A DNA stretch of 64,000 nucleotides from Limnomonas spitsbergensis (GCA_037349105.1 JAYJMM010000011.1:434001-498000), one strand, 5' to 3'. Positions 40,655-53,010 are shown, numbered from the stretch's first letter. Made by a program: numbers and translations. Notes: generated by a model from the letters alone, not told the origin.

Positions 40655-41912
40655 TGTCCTCCTACCCTGCCTCCTGCCCACCTACCCTCTCGCCTTGACG
40701 CCCTCCTGCCCTCCTCCTACCCTCCTACCCTCATGCCCTCCTGCTACTACTACTCATAGCCATCTACTGCACGACCAGGTGCCGATTGTGCGTTAAATTC
40801 ATAGCATAGCATGGCATTAACAATTCTCAAGTACTAGCACTCCATGCTATGCGTGTTGATAATATACATGAGTGTGAAGATAAATAGGCTCATGACTACA
40901 TTCAACTGCAATGGGAAACACTGTTCCCTTCAGATTAAAGGAAAGCGCCGGTCAACTAAGCCGTCATCATCGAGTATCGATCTTCCTACGCAACCTGCGA
41001 AAAAGGTGTGTCGTGTTTCTAGAATATTTTGTAGCTAGGTAAAATAGGCTCATGTCCCTGCTCCGGTCCCTGCTCATGCTCATGTCCCCTGTCACTGCCC
41101 CTGTTCCCTATCATACACATGTCCCCTGACCATGCTCCTGACCCTTGTCACTGCTCATGCCCCCTGTTCCTGCTCCTGTCCCCTTTCATGCACATGTCGC
41201 ATGTTCCTGTCCCTGGTCATTGCTCAAGCCCCATGGCCATGCTCTTGTCCCCTGTCCATGCTCATGCTCCTGTCTCCCATCCCTGCTCCTGCCCCTGTCC
41301 CTGCTCCTGACCCTTGTCCCTGCTCCCCTCCCCTGTCCCTGCTCATGTTACTGCTCCTGTCCCTTGTCACTGCTCCTGTCCCCTGTCACTGCTCCCGTCA
41401 CTGCTCCTGTCACTGCTTCTGTCCCTTGTCCCTGTCCCTGCTCCTGTCCCATGTCCATGCTCCTGTCCACTGTCCATGCTCATATCACTGCTCCTGCCCA
41501 TGTCCCCGCTCCTGTCCCTTGGCAGTACTCCTGTCCCCTGCCCCTGCTCCTGTCCCTTGACACTACTCCTGTCCCCTGTCCCTGCTCCTATCCCTGCTCC
41601 TGTCCCTCGTCCCCCTGCACCCATCTCTTGTCACTGCTCCTGGCCCTGCTCCTGTCCTATGCCCCTGTCCTTGCCCTTATACCCGCCTGCCCTCCTACCA
41701 TCCTGCTCTTCTACCCTCTTGCCCTCCTACCCTCCTGTTGTTCTACCATCCTACCATTCTACCCACATGCCATTTACCCTCCTGCCCTTTTACCCTCCTG
41801 CCCTCCTACCCTCCTCCTCTTCTACCCTCATGCCTTTCTACCCTCTTGCCCTCCTACCCTCCTGCCCCTCTACCCTCCTACCCTTCTACCCTCCTGCCCT
41901 TCTACCGGGTCT
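40655..41912. repeat. CT-rich minisatellites (CCCTCCTGC, GCTCCTGTCCC units)
   Basis: Positions 40655-40755 and 41660-41912 are built of CCCTCCTACCCTCCTGCC-type units. Positions 41047-41660 are GCTCCTGTCCCCTGTCACT-type units of 12-18 bp. Between them (40760-41046) is unique sequence with no gene seen. Long open frames result from low stop content. Confidence 0.85.
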
Positions 41913-42120
41913 GCCCTTCTCCGCGGACATTTCACGCGCAATATGGCCGCAGCTATAGCGCATAGGTTGCAGCGTCATGACCATTGCCTGTATTGGGAGT
42001 TGATGCAAGACAGGCGGCATGCTTGCCCCACTACTATCGTCTTCTCCCTGAGGTGGGAGGCTCATTTGCGGCAGCACTTTACTGCCATCTCCCCCCCTCT
42101 GCCACAACGCCACAGACCAA

Positions 42121-42412
42121 TATGTCCCTAGTCAGCACGCAGTATGACGACATGGACGTGTCTGCCGATCAGCTAGCCTCTTGCTTTCACCGGGCTTTCT
42201 CCCGGTCTCTAGCTCAGGCAGCAGACAAGTGGGCGCAACAGATTGCAGCTGTCAATGGAGACCCAAGAAGTCCTGCCATTGCACTGTGGTCTGCGGCCGC
42301 CTATCGCACCTGGTTTCAGTATATGACGGGCATTGGGCAGGGGCCGCACCAGCCCAAGGAGTGTGCTTGGCACAAACTTTATGTTGCGGCTCGGTGTTGT
42401 CAGAATGGCTGA
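42121..42412 (+). CDS. Hypothetical protein fragment inside the TIR element
   Basis: A 96-codon frame starts MSLVSTQYDDMDVSADQL, then SCFHRAFSRSLAQAADKWAQ and YRTWFQYMTGIG, to a TGA at 42410-42412. Composition is ordinary and it is the only non-repetitive frame of this quality in the element. The frame is open upstream to about 41984, and an overlapping frame (WELMQDRRHACPTT) also looks plausible, so the start and even the frame are uncertain. No family is recognised. It might be a remnant of the element's own gene. Confidence 0.3.
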
Positions 42413-42540
42413 CACTCGCGGACAGCACAGCCGTCAGCAATGTGTCAAACGGTGTTGCCCATGATGTTCGGGTAGGTGAGACAGCAAGCATGTGAAGAAT
42501 GCGTTGGGATGAATGGGATGGATTGGATGGATTGTATGTG

Positions 42541-45500
42541 ACCAGCAGTGCACACTCTCTTCAACCAGGAAGGAATGCTGCAGCAAATGCCTGAAGAGAT
42601 TGCGCAAATGAATACGGACCAGGCCAGCAGTGCACACTCTCTTCAACCAGGAAGGAATGCTGCAGCAAATGCCTTAAAAGGTTGCACAGATGAATACAGA
42701 CCAGACCAGCAGTGCACACTCTCATTAACCAGAAAGGAATGATGCAGCCAATGCCTTAAGAGGTTGCGCAAATGAATATGGACCAGGCCAGCTGTGCACA
42801 CTCTCTTCAACCAGAAGGGAATGCTGCAGCAAATGCCTTACTAAGTTGCGCAAATGAATACGGACCAGACCAGCAGTGCTTATTTTCTTCAACAAGGAAG
42901 GAATGCTGCAGCAAATGCCTTAAGAGGTTGCGCAAATGAATACGGACCAGGCCTGCAGTGCACACTCTCTTCAACCAGGAAGACAAGCTGCAGCAGATGC
43001 CTTAAGTGGTTGCGCAAAGGAAAAGGGACCAGGCCAGCTGTGCACACTCTCTTCAACCAGGAAGGAATGCTGCAGCAAATGCCTTAAGAGGTTGCGCAAA
43101 TAAATATGGACCATGCCAGCTGTGCACTATCTCTTCAACCAGAAAGGAATGCTGTAGCAAATGCCTGTAGAGGTTGCGCAAATGAATACGGACCAGGCCA
43201 GCAGTGCACACTCTCTTCAACCAGGAAGGAATGCTGCAGCAAATGCCTTAAGAGGTTGCGCAAATGAATACAGACCAGACCAGCAGTGCACACTCTCATT
43301 AACCAGAAAGGAATGATGCAGCCAATGCCTTAAGAGGTTGCGCAAATGAATATGGACCAGGCCAGCTGTGCACACTCTCTTCAACCAGAAGGGAATGCTG
43401 CAGCAAATGCCTTACTAAGTTGCGCAAATGAATACGGACCAGACCAGCAGTGCTTATTTTCTTCAACAAGGAAGGAATGCTGCAGCAAATGCCTTAAGAG
43501 GTTGCGCAAATGAATACGGACCAGGCCTGCAGTGCACACTCTCTTCAACCAGGAAGACAAGCTGCAGCAGATGCCTTACTAAGTTGCGCAAAGGAAAAGG
43601 GACCAGGCCAGCTGTGCACACTCTCTTCCACCAGGAAGGAATGCTGCAGCAAATGCCTTAAGAGGTTGCGCAAATGAATACAGACCAGGCCAGGAGTGCA
43701 CACTCTCTTCAACCAGGAAGACATGCTGCAGCAGATGCCTTAAGAGGTTGCGCAAATGAATATGGACCAGGCCAGCTGTGCACACTCTCTTCAACCAGAA
43801 GGGAATGCTGAAGCAAAAGGCTTAAGAGGTTGCGCAAATGAATACGGACCATGCTAGCAGTGCACACTCCCTTCAACCAGGAAGGAATAATGCAGCAGAT
43901 GTCTTAAGAGGTTGCGCAAATGAATACGGACCAGGCCAGCAGTGCACACTCTCTTCAAACAGGAAAGAATGCTGCAGCAAATGCCTGTAGAGGTTGCGCA
44001 AATGAATACGGACCAGGCCAGCAGTGCACAATCTCTTCAAACAGGAAAGAATGCTGCAGCAAATGCCTCAAGAGGTTGCGCAGATGAATAGGGACCAGGC
44101 CAGCAGTGCACACTCTCTTCAACCAGGAAGACATGCTGCAGCAGATGCCTTAAGAGGTTGCGCAAATGAATAGGGACTAGGCCAGCTGTGCACACTCTCT
44201 TCAACCAGAAAGGAATGCTGCAGCAGATGCCTTAAGAAGTTGCGCAAATGAATAGGGACCAGGCCAGCTGTGCACACTCTCTTCAACCATGAAGTAATAC
44301 TGCAGCAAATTCTTAAGAGGTTGCGCAAATAAATACGGCCCCGGCCAGCAGTGCACACTCTCTTCAACCAGGAAGGAATGCTGCAGCAGATGCCTTCAGA
44401 GGTTGCACAAAGGAATAGGGACCAGGCCAGCTGTGCACACTCTCTTCAATGAGAAAGGAATGATGCAGCAAATGCCTGAAGAGGTTGCGCAAATGAATAC
44501 AGACCAGGCCAGCAGTGCACACTCTCTTCAACCAGAAAGGAATGATGCAGCCAATGCCATAAGAGGTTGCACAAATGAATACGGACCAGGCCAGCTGTGC
44601 ACACTCTCTTCAACTAGAAGGGAATGCTGCAGCAAATGCCTTAAGAGGTTGCGCAAATGAATACGGACCAGACCAGCTGTGCACACTCTCATTAACCAGA
44701 AAGGAATGCTGCAGCCAATGCCTTAAGAGGTTGCGCAAATGAATACGGACCAAACCAGCAGTGCTTATTTTCTTCAACAAGGAAGGAATGCTGCAGCAAA
44801 TGCCTTAAGAGGTTGCGCAAATGAATACGGACCAGGCCTGCAGTGCACACTCTCTTCAACCAGGAAGACAAGCTGCAGCAGATGCCTTAAGAGGTTGCGC
44901 AAAGGAATAGGGACCAGGCCAGCTGTGCACACTCTCTTCAACCAGAAAGGAATGCTGCAGCAAATGCCTTAAGAGGTTGCGCAAATGAATACAGACCAGG
45001 CCAGCAGTGCACACTCTCTTCAACCAGGAAGACATGCTGCAGCAGATGCCTTAAGAGGTTGCGCATATGTATATGGACCAGGCCAGCAGTGCACACTCTC
45101 TTGAACAAGGTAGACATGCTGCAGCAGATGCCTTAAGAGGTTGCGCAAATGAATAGGGACCAGGCCAGCTGTGCACACTCTCTTCAACCAGAAAGGAATG
45201 CTGCAGCAAATGCCTGAAGACGTTGCGCAAATGAATACGGAACAGGCCAGGTGTGCACACTCTCTTTAACCAGGAAGGAATGCTGCAGCAAATGCCTTAA
45301 GGGGTTGCGCAAATGAAAACAAACCAGGCCAGCAGTGCACACTCTCTTCAACCAGGAAGGAATGCTGCAGCAAATACCTGAAGAGGTTGCGCAAATGAAT
45401 ACGGACCTGGCCAGCAGTGCACACTCTCTTCAACAAGGAAGGAATGCTGCAGCAAAAGCCTTAGGAGGATGCGGAAATGAATACGGACCGGGCCAGAAGT

Positions 45501-46316
45501 GCACACTCTCTTCAACAAGGAAGGAATGCTGCAGCAAATGCCTTAAGAGGTTGCGCAAATAAATATAGACCAGGCCAGCTGTGCACACTCTCTTCAACCA
45601 GGAAGTAATACTGCAGCAAATGTCTTAAGAGGTTGCGCAAATAAATACGGTCCCGGCCAGCAGTGCACACTCTCTTCAACCTGGAAGACATGCTGCATCA
45701 AATGTCTTAAGAGGTTGCGCAAATAAATACGGACCCGGCCAGCAGTGCACACTCTCTTCAACCAGGAAGACATGCTGCAGCAGATTCCTTAAGAGGTTGC
45801 GCAAAGGAATAGGGACCAGGCCAGCTGTGCACACTCTCTTCAACCAGAAAGGAATGATGCAGCCAATGCCTTAATAGGTTGCGCAAATGAAAAGGGACCA
45901 GACCAGCAATGCTTATTCTCTTCAACAAGGAAGGAATGCTGCAGCAGATGCCTGAAAAGGATGTGGGAATGAATACGTACCGTGCCAGCAGTGCACACTG
46001 TCTTCAACCAGGAAGGAATGCTGTAGCAGATGTCTTAAGAGGTTGCACAAATGAATACGGACCGGGCCAGCAGTGCACACTCTTTCTACCAGGAAGGAAT
46101 GATGCAGCAAATGTCTTAAGAGGTTGCGCAAATGAATACGGACCATGCTAGCAGTGCACACTCCCTTCAACCAGGAAGGAATAATGCAGCAAATGCCTTA
46201 ACAGGTTGCGCAAATGAATACGGACCAGGCTAGCTGTGCACACTCTCTTCAACCAGGAAAGAATGCTGCAGCAAATGCCTTAAGAGGTTGCGCAAATGAA
46301 TACGGACCGGACCAGT
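42541..46316. repeat. 82-bp satellite array (about 46 units)
   Basis: The unit contains CAGCAGTGCACACTCTCTTC, AACCAGGAAGGAATGCTGC, AGCAAATGCCTTAAGAGG and TTGCGCAAATGAATACGGAC. A seven-unit higher-order repeat (574 bp) is evident: the rare GTGCTTATTTTCTTCAACAA variant recurs at about 42874 and 43448, and again near 44759. Confidence 0.97.
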
Positions 46317-46451
46317 ATGTACGTTACAAGGGAGATTGAAGGCTGTGGATGTAAAGAAATGATAAAAGGCTTCAAATGATAACTTGTTGATGGAAAGCAT
46401 TGAGGGTATCTCTGTAAGTATCATACGCATGAATGATGTGGCGACATTAGA
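46317..46451. other. Spacer between 82-bp array and foldback element
   Basis: Short unique AT-rich sequence; no gene seen. Confidence 0.4.
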
Positions 46452-46940
46452 TCGGTGGTGAGCTTTCTATCGCCGCGGAAGTGGGGAAATCACCGCGGAA
46501 GTGAGGAAATCAACGCGGAAGTGGGGAAATCAACGCGGAAGTGGGGAAATCAACGCGGAAGTAGGAAATCACCGCGGAAGTGGGGAAATCACCGCAGAAG
46601 TATGACAATCAATTCACCACTGTTGATTGTCAACAGTGACGGTAGAATTTCGACAGCGGCTGTTGCGAATCTCAACGGTGACGGTACTATTTCGACAGCG
46701 GCTGTCGCGATTTAACAAATGAAGTCCGACAGGCGCTGTTGATTACCAACAGTCACGGTTTACAGGCAACAGCCGCTGTTGATAGAGTACCGTCACTGTT
46801 GGGATTCGACAGTTGAGAAGTGATTTCATACTTCTGAATTGATTCTCATACATCTGAAGTGTTTTTCATCGTTTGTAAGTGTTTTTCATCGTTACGCGTT
46901 GATTCTCATACTTCCGCCGTGATAAGAAGCCCACCGCCGA
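46452..46940. mobile_element. ~0.49-kb foldback element nested in the TIR element
   Basis: The left end (TCGGTGGTGAGCTTTCTATC, GCCGCGGAAGT) is an inverted copy of the right end (ACTTCCGCCGTGATAAGAAG, CCCACCGCCGA). The left arm contains 20-bp tandem units AACGCGGAAGTGGGGAAATC. The centre has palindromic CGACAGCGGCTGT/ACAGCCGCTGTTG clusters. These resemble the subterminal words of the enclosing 10.65-kb element. No clear target duplication was found. Confidence 0.7.
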
Positions 46941-47645
46941 CTTCTGCTTTATTACCATACAGTGCCTACGTATGACATCGCCCACAGAGACGCCCTTCGT
47001 CATCATGGCTTTTCCTCAACGAGATATCGTATGAACCCTTGCGCACATTGTTGCAATTATTGCAATGTAAATCGAAGGTGTACTGGTTGCAAGTTTTTCG
47101 CATTCATGGTTCCAAAAGTGTCTCTGAAAACAAGGCAGCTGTCGCCCTAGAATTGATGAAGACGCTAGGCGCCAACCGTGATGACTCCAATGAACAGTGT
47201 GTCGCACCCACCTGGAATCAAAGCTTGGATGTGAGGTACGCTGCTGCCAGCATCGTCATGGCCGCTACTGAGACGACACAACTCCGTTGCCCCACTCGCG
47301 AAAACTCCATCCGCCGGTGACCACACGAAAGAAGTAGTATCGCCCGCCGTGACTCTCACGACTTCCGGACTGACACGAGACTCGCGTCTAAATCCCAGAG
47401 TAGTTACGGCCGTTTGACCAAGGGAGTTGAACCCAAAGAACGTTAACATCATTTCATAGGCAGACTAACACAACATTTACAATTGAAAAGTGATCAGTTA
47501 CGATTATGACTAGGCCTTGAAGATTAGAGCAACAAAGCACCGTCCAAAGATAGACCGAACAAGGCTATGTTGTCACTAGCCTACTGTAATGCCTGCCGGT
47601 TGGAGATGATCTGGCCGCTTACAAATACATACCGGAAGGTCTAGA
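46941..47645. other. Unique block between arrays, hypothetical frame on minus strand
   Basis: A minus-strand frame of 95 codons (47165-47452) reads MMLTFFGFNSLGQ, GDTTSFVWSPADGVFAS and IQALIPGGCDTLFIG. It looks more protein-like than its surroundings but has no recognised family. An overlapping plus frame (MNPCAHCCNYCNVNRRC) is Cys-rich. Neither is supported by splice sites or neighbours. Confidence 0.25.
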
Positions 47646-50025
47646 AGCAATGCCGCACTATCAACCTGAAGAAATGCCGCACACACTGAATAAATAACGC
47701 ACAACTTGAGAAAATGCCTCACAGCTGGAAGGAATGCCACACAACCTGAAGGAATGCCGCACAGCCTGAGAAAATGCCACACAGCCGGGAGGTATGCCGC
47801 ACAACCTGAAGAAATGTTGCACAGCCTGAGAAAATTCCACACAGCCGGAAGGAATGCCGCACAACCTGAAGAAATGCCTCACAGCCTGAGAAAATATCTC
47901 TCAGCCGGGAGAAATGCCGCACAACCTGAAAGAATGCCTCACAGCCTGGAGTAACGCCGCACAGCCTAAGGAATGCCTCACAGCCGGGAGGAATACCGCA
48001 CAACCTGAAGGAATGCCTCACAGCCTGAGAAACTTGCTGACAGCCGTGACAAATGCCGCACAACCTGAAGGAATGCCTTACAGCCAGAGAAAATGCCTCA
48101 CAGTAGGTTGGAATGTTGCACAACCTGAGGGAATGTTGCACAGCCTGAGAAAATGTCGCACAGCTGGGAGGAATGCCGCACAACCGGAAGGAAAGTCTTA
48201 CAGCCTGAGAAAATGCCGCACAGCTGGGTGTAATGCCGCACAACATGAAGGAATGCCTCACAGCCAGAGAAAATGCCGCACAACAGGTTGGAATGCCGCA
48301 CAACCTGAAGGAATGCCTCACAGCCTGAGAAAATGATGCACAGCTGGGAGAAATGCCGCACAACCTGAAGAAATGCTGTACAGCCTGAGAAACTTGCTGA
48401 CAGCCGGGCGAAATGCCACACAACCTGGAGGAATGCCACACAGCCTAAGGAATGCCTCACAGCCGGGAGGAATACCGCACAACCTGAAGAAATGCCTCAC
48501 AGCCAGAGAAAATGTCTCACAGCCAGGAGGAATGCCGCACAACCTGAAGAAATGCTGCATAGCCTGAGAAAATTCCGCACAGCACGGAGGAATGCCGCAC
48601 AACCTGGAGGAATGCCTCACAGCCTGAGAAAATGCCGCACAACCGGGAGGAATGCCGGACAACTTGAAGGGATGCGTTACAACCAGAGAAACTTGCTGAC
48701 AGCCGGGAGGAATGCCGCACAACCTGGAGGAATGCCTCACAGCCTAAGAAATGCCTCACAGCCGGGAGGAATGCAGCACAACCTGAAGAAATGCCACACA
48801 GCCTGAGAAGATGCCTCACAGCCGGGAGGAATGCAGCACAACCTGAAGAAAATGCCACATAGCCTGACCAAATGCCTTACAGCCGGGAGGAATGCCGTAC
48901 AACCTGAAGAAATGCCGCACGGCCTGAGAAAATGCCTCACAGCTGGGTGGAATGCCGCACAACCTGAGAAATGCCTCACAACAGGGAGGAATGCCGCACA
49001 ACCAGAGAAAAGCCTCACAGCTGGGAGGAATGCTGCATAACCTGAAGAAATGCCGCACAGCCTGAGAAAATGCTTCACAGCCGGGTGGAATGCCGCACAG
49101 CCTGGAGAAATGCTGCACGGCCTGAGAAAATGCCTCACAACCTGAAGAAATGCCGCACAACCTGAGAGATGCATCACAGCCGGTAGGAATGCCGCACAAC
49201 CTGAAGAAATGCTGCAGAGCCTGGGAAAATGCCTCACAACAGGGAGGAATGCCGCACAACCTGAAGAAATGCCACACAGCCTGAGAAAATGCTTAACAGC
49301 CGGGAGGAATGCTGCACAACCTGAAGAAATGCTGCACAGCCTGAGAAAATGCCTCACAGCCGGGAGGAATGCCGCACAACCTGAAAAAATACCACACAGC
49401 CTGAGAAAATGCCTCACAACCGCGAGGAATGCTGCACAACCTGATGAATCGCCTCACAGCTAGTAGGAATGCCGCACAGCTGGGAGGAATGTCGCACAAC
49501 CTGAGAAATGCCTCACAGCTGGTAGGAATGCCGCACAGCTGGGAGGAATGCCGCACAACCTGAATAATGCCTCACAGCTGGGAGGAATGCCGCACAGCTG
49601 GGAGGAATGCCGCACAGCTGGGAGGAATGCCGCACAACCTGAGAAATGCCTCAATGCTGGGAGGAATGCCGCACAGCTGGGAGGAATGCCTCACAGCTGG
49701 GAGGATTGCCGCACAGCTGGGAGGAATGCCGCACAACCTGAGAAATGCCTCACAGCTGGGAGGACTGCCACACAACCTGAAGAAATGCTGCACAGCCTGA
49801 GAAAACGCCTCATAGCCGAAGAATGCTGCACAACCTGAAGAAATGCCACCCAGCCTGAGAAAATGCCTCACAACCGGATGGAATGCTGCACAAACTTAAG
49901 AATTGCCACACAGCCTGAGAAAATGCCTCACAACCGGGAGAAATGCTGCACAACCTGAAGAATAACCACACAGCCTTACAAAATACCTCACAACCGGGAG
50001 GAATGCTGCACACCTTGGAGGAGTG
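47646..50025. repeat. 20-bp/60-bp satellite array
   Basis: Three related 20-bp subunits (GAATGCCGCACAACCTGAAG, AAATGCCGCACAGCCTGAGA, AAATGCCTCACAGCCGGGAG) form a 60-bp unit with frequent single-base gaps. The region 49440-49760 is enriched in the CAGCTGGGAGGAATGCCGCA variant. Confidence 0.95.
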
Positions 50026-50462
50026 CCTCATGCAAGCAAGCCGGCCAGCAGCTCTAGGCAGGTGCGCAAGCTGGGCAGTAGCTCCATGCTGGCGTCATAG
50101 CGTGGCAGCATGTCCAGGCTCCACACTGGTGCGCAAGTAATCTAGCCAGCAGTACAAGGCCTGTGCGCAATCTGGGCAGCAGGTCCATGCGGGCGCGGAA
50201 GCTTGACAACATGTCTAGCCTGGCGCATAAGCAAGCAGTCATGCAGCTCCAGGATGGGGCATAACCTGGGCAGATGGTCTATGCTGGCGTGGAAGCTTGG
50301 CAGCACGTCCAGGCTGACGCGGCAACAGGTCTAGGCTGGCGCGCAGTACTACGATGGTGCGCAAGTTGGGCAGCAGGTCCATGTGGTCGCGAAAGCTCGG
50401 CAGCACGTCCAGACTGACGCGAAAGCTATTTAGCCAGCAGCTCAAGTAATCCAACTGTAGTG
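50026..50462. repeat. Degenerate ~30-bp/90-bp repeat
   Basis: Words GCGCAAGCTGGGCAGCAGGT, CCATGCTGGCGCGGAAGCT and GGCAGCACGTCCAGGCTG recur. On the minus strand the units read like LDLLPNLRT/LDVLPSFR. That resembles a leucine-rich repeat, but the frame breaks and the period is irregular. Confidence 0.7.
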
Positions 50463-50763
50463 AGGGCATATGACATCCGCCATCGTTACATACACATATA
50501 TATATGTATGAGTCACGACGTTATACTTTGATACAAGGCAAAGCCAGCGAACGCGCAAACTGTTGGGGCGAAGACGGAAAGAGTGGGCATTCCGCTACTC
50601 GGCTACTTGGCTGTTGTTTTTTCGCTGTTGAAAGAGCGCTCAAAGGTACAGCACAGTTATCGACAGCGAACGCAATTTTCAACAGTGGAAATCAGTAATT
50701 GACAGCGCGCTGTCGATTTCAACAGTACGTCGAAAGTAGCCTAGGGACACAGCGGTTCTATGG
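50463..50763. other. Right subterminal region of the TIR element
   Basis: It is rich in CGACAGC, CAACAG and GCTGTTG words and carries the right inverted-repeat arm. An ATATATATAT run is at about 50497. No gene seen. Confidence 0.55.
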
Positions 50764-50777
50764 GTCGGACCCCTCTA

Positions 50778-51422
50778 CGGAGGCAAGACCCGCCCGAATG
50801 GCGCCCAATTCGCTAGACACAACCCTTGCTTACACATTTCAGGTCATTGACAAGCCAAGCACCGTGCCCAACATTGCCTTTCAATGAGCAATACTAACAT
50901 GGAATGGGTTTGGTGTAGTGTCTTTTCTAAAAAAAATCATGTCCCATGTCACACATCCCGGTGTTCAACAGGCAACATGCCAAATGGCAGGCCGCAAGGT
51001 CGTCACCAAGTTAACTGGCATACAAAATCATTCACTACTTTCAACTACGTTCCATCTTACGAGACCTGTCCGACCTAGTCAATTCAGAGTGTCCACACTT
51101 TCTCTTCGGACAGGAAACGCACATTTTTGAGTGCTTGTTGATCGTGTGCCTTTTCTGATCGTGCTCGTCTTTTCTCAGCTGACGACGAGGGCCCCATGCG
51201 CACCGGGCTGTTTTTTGTGTGTTGGCGTTGTAGGGCTCCTAGGGTTGGGCGGCCGGCCTTACACCTTGTTAAGTCCAAAGAAAATATGTTTTCCATCTTA
51301 GCAACATGCTCCATTTTCACCTCCTATGCTCTTCATTTCAGCCGCTTCCCCACCCTACGGACCTTTCTCGATGCCGGCCCGGAGCAACTCCATGCCTGCA
51401 CCAGGTGGAATCCTCTTGGCAA
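50778..51422. other. Intergenic sequence
   Basis: Unique, mixed composition, no convincing exon. Pyrimidine-rich CAG sites occur (for example TTTCTCAG, about 51178), but no phased chain could be built. Confidence 0.4.
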
Positions 51423-51844
51423 TGTACCGTACTGCTACTTTGATTTAAGAGTTCGATGCCTTTGGGGGTCCGTTTTGAGGCCTTTTAAAATACTCTGGGG
51501 GTTTACATTGGGGGTTTCCAAAAGCCTTCAATACATTCTGGTGATTCGACTTTGGGGGTTGATTTTTTCCAGAATGAACAGCATGCGCGTGTACCATAGT
51601 GCTCATCTCATTACATAACTTGGATGGTCGTGGAGGAGGGGTGTTGCCCTCCATAGTGAGAATTCCGTTTTTAGACGGAGCTGGTCAGTGTCGGCTGTGT
51701 ACCACTGAAATTCCACACTTAGGAGGAAAAAGTGTGGTGATTCGACTTTGGGGGTTCGCGCGGACCCCTAATATCGAAGGTGCTACTATTGGGGGTTGCT
51801 ACCCCCAAAGTCAAACTCCCAAATCAAAGTAGCAGTACGGTACA
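51423..51844. mobile_element. 422-bp terminal-inverted-repeat element
   Basis: The left end TGTACCGTACTGCTACTTTG followed by ATTT is a perfect inverted copy of the right end (51821-51844). Imperfect similarity continues through TTTGGGGG/CCCCCAAA. GATTCGACTTTGGGGGTT occurs twice inside (about 51543 and 51740). A CAA triplet flanks both ends (51420-51422, 51845-51847) and may be a 3-bp target duplication. There is no coding capacity. Confidence 0.72.
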
Positions 51845-52718
51845 CAAAAAATACACTCAGCACCCTTTATTCGAATGCCAAACGATCCCTACCAGCCTCG
51901 CATGCTATTGCATACATTTGTCCAGAACAGTGTCACAAAACAGGGTGATTCAACTTCGTGTAAACTTGAGTAAGAAAAGAAGAATGCCTGGAGCGAGCCA
52001 GGCATTCTCGAAGCACCACAACAAAGGCTGGATTTGAAACCGAAAAGTGTACGTGCCACCCATACGTGCGGTGCACCCATACGTTGTGACATCCCTGCCT
52101 ATGGTCAATAATATGATCCTCCATTATTTTAGTGTCCGCATGCCCCCCGGCCATGCCAATATCAAATCTGCATGCATGGACTAGTTACCTCCGTCACCCC
52201 CATCAATGCTTCCTCTACTCAGCACACTAGTACCCATTAACCCCACAGCTCGCATTGCATGCCATGTATGATGGATGATGATATCCGCCTCTCTACCAAC
52301 CTCCCCCGCCATATGTATGCATGCATGACAGACGGGACTGGCTACCTCCCAATCCAACAAATGTCAAGAGGAAATATCCGCCCGTTTGCATTCTGACATC
52401 ACTGTCCTCTTCTTTGCCCGTCGTTCCTCATGCGTCTGCCTGCTCAATTCTCCAGAGTTGCCCGCCTCCGCCCATCCCAATACCGCCCCCCTCATTGCCC
52501 CTCGTGCCCGGCTCCTCCTTGCATCACAGTCTGAAACTTGCCTTTGTCATACATATTTGTCCTGCACAATATAGGCTGAAGTGCTAAACCACAAGGATGT
52601 CGTGAGTGAGTGGGCTATCCAACCAACTTGGATAGAGCTGCTGTGGGGGTATAAACAAAACAATTTCTCGGCGTTCGCGGCGGTTGAGTCGGCGGAGGCA
52701 AATAAAGTCAACAATAGG
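51845..52718. other. Intergenic sequence
   Basis: No supported gene. Small open frames have no recognisable product and no splice-phase partners. Confidence 0.4.
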
Positions 52719-53010
52719 CCATCATGAGGTTTGCTGGGATGGTGCAAGTTTCGGGGGTTGTCGGTCTCTTTCAGAAGGGGCAGTATTTTATATTAGTGAG
52801 TGGTATTAGTGGTATACAACTATCATGAGGTTTGCTGGGATGGTGCAAGTTTCAGGGGTTGTCGGTCTCTTTCAGAAGGGGCAGTATTTTATATTAGTGA
52901 GTGGTATACAACTATCATGAGGTTTCCTGGGATGGTGCAAGTTTCAGGGGTTGTCGGTCTCTTTCAGAAGGGGCAGTATTTTATATTAGTGAGTGGTATA
53001 CAACTATCAG
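52719..53010. repeat. Three ~92-101 bp tandem repeats
   Basis: Copies beginning ATCATGAGGTTTGCTGGGAT occur at 52721, 52822 and 52914 (the last with TTTCCTGGG). Each holds GTCGGTCTCTTTCAGAAGGG and ends GTGAGTGGTATACAAC. The TCTTTCAG and GTGAGT words are splice-site-like. Confidence 0.92.

Larger units (their letters stand above)
40129..50777. mobile_element. 10.65-kb TIR element made mainly of satellites
   Basis: The ends are inverted copies. The 14 terminal bases TAGAGGGGTCCGAC (40129-40142) match the reverse complement of 50764-50777. A further 24 bases match perfectly (40163-40186 with 50731-50754), and looser similarity continues inward as GCTGTCG-rich subterminal repeats. CGGAGGC flanks both ends directly (40122-40128 and 50778-50784); with the adjacent A it could be 8 bp. 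Inside are CT-rich repeats, a small hypothetical frame, the 82-bp array, a foldback element, a 20/60-bp array and degenerate repeats. No transposase was recognised, so it would move in trans. The short target duplication suggests hAT-like mobilisation (inference). Confidence 0.78.

Noticed and set aside
50054..50469. Leucine-rich-repeat-like minus-strand frames
   Set aside because: The period is irregular and the frame shifts between units; no LRR consensus is maintained.
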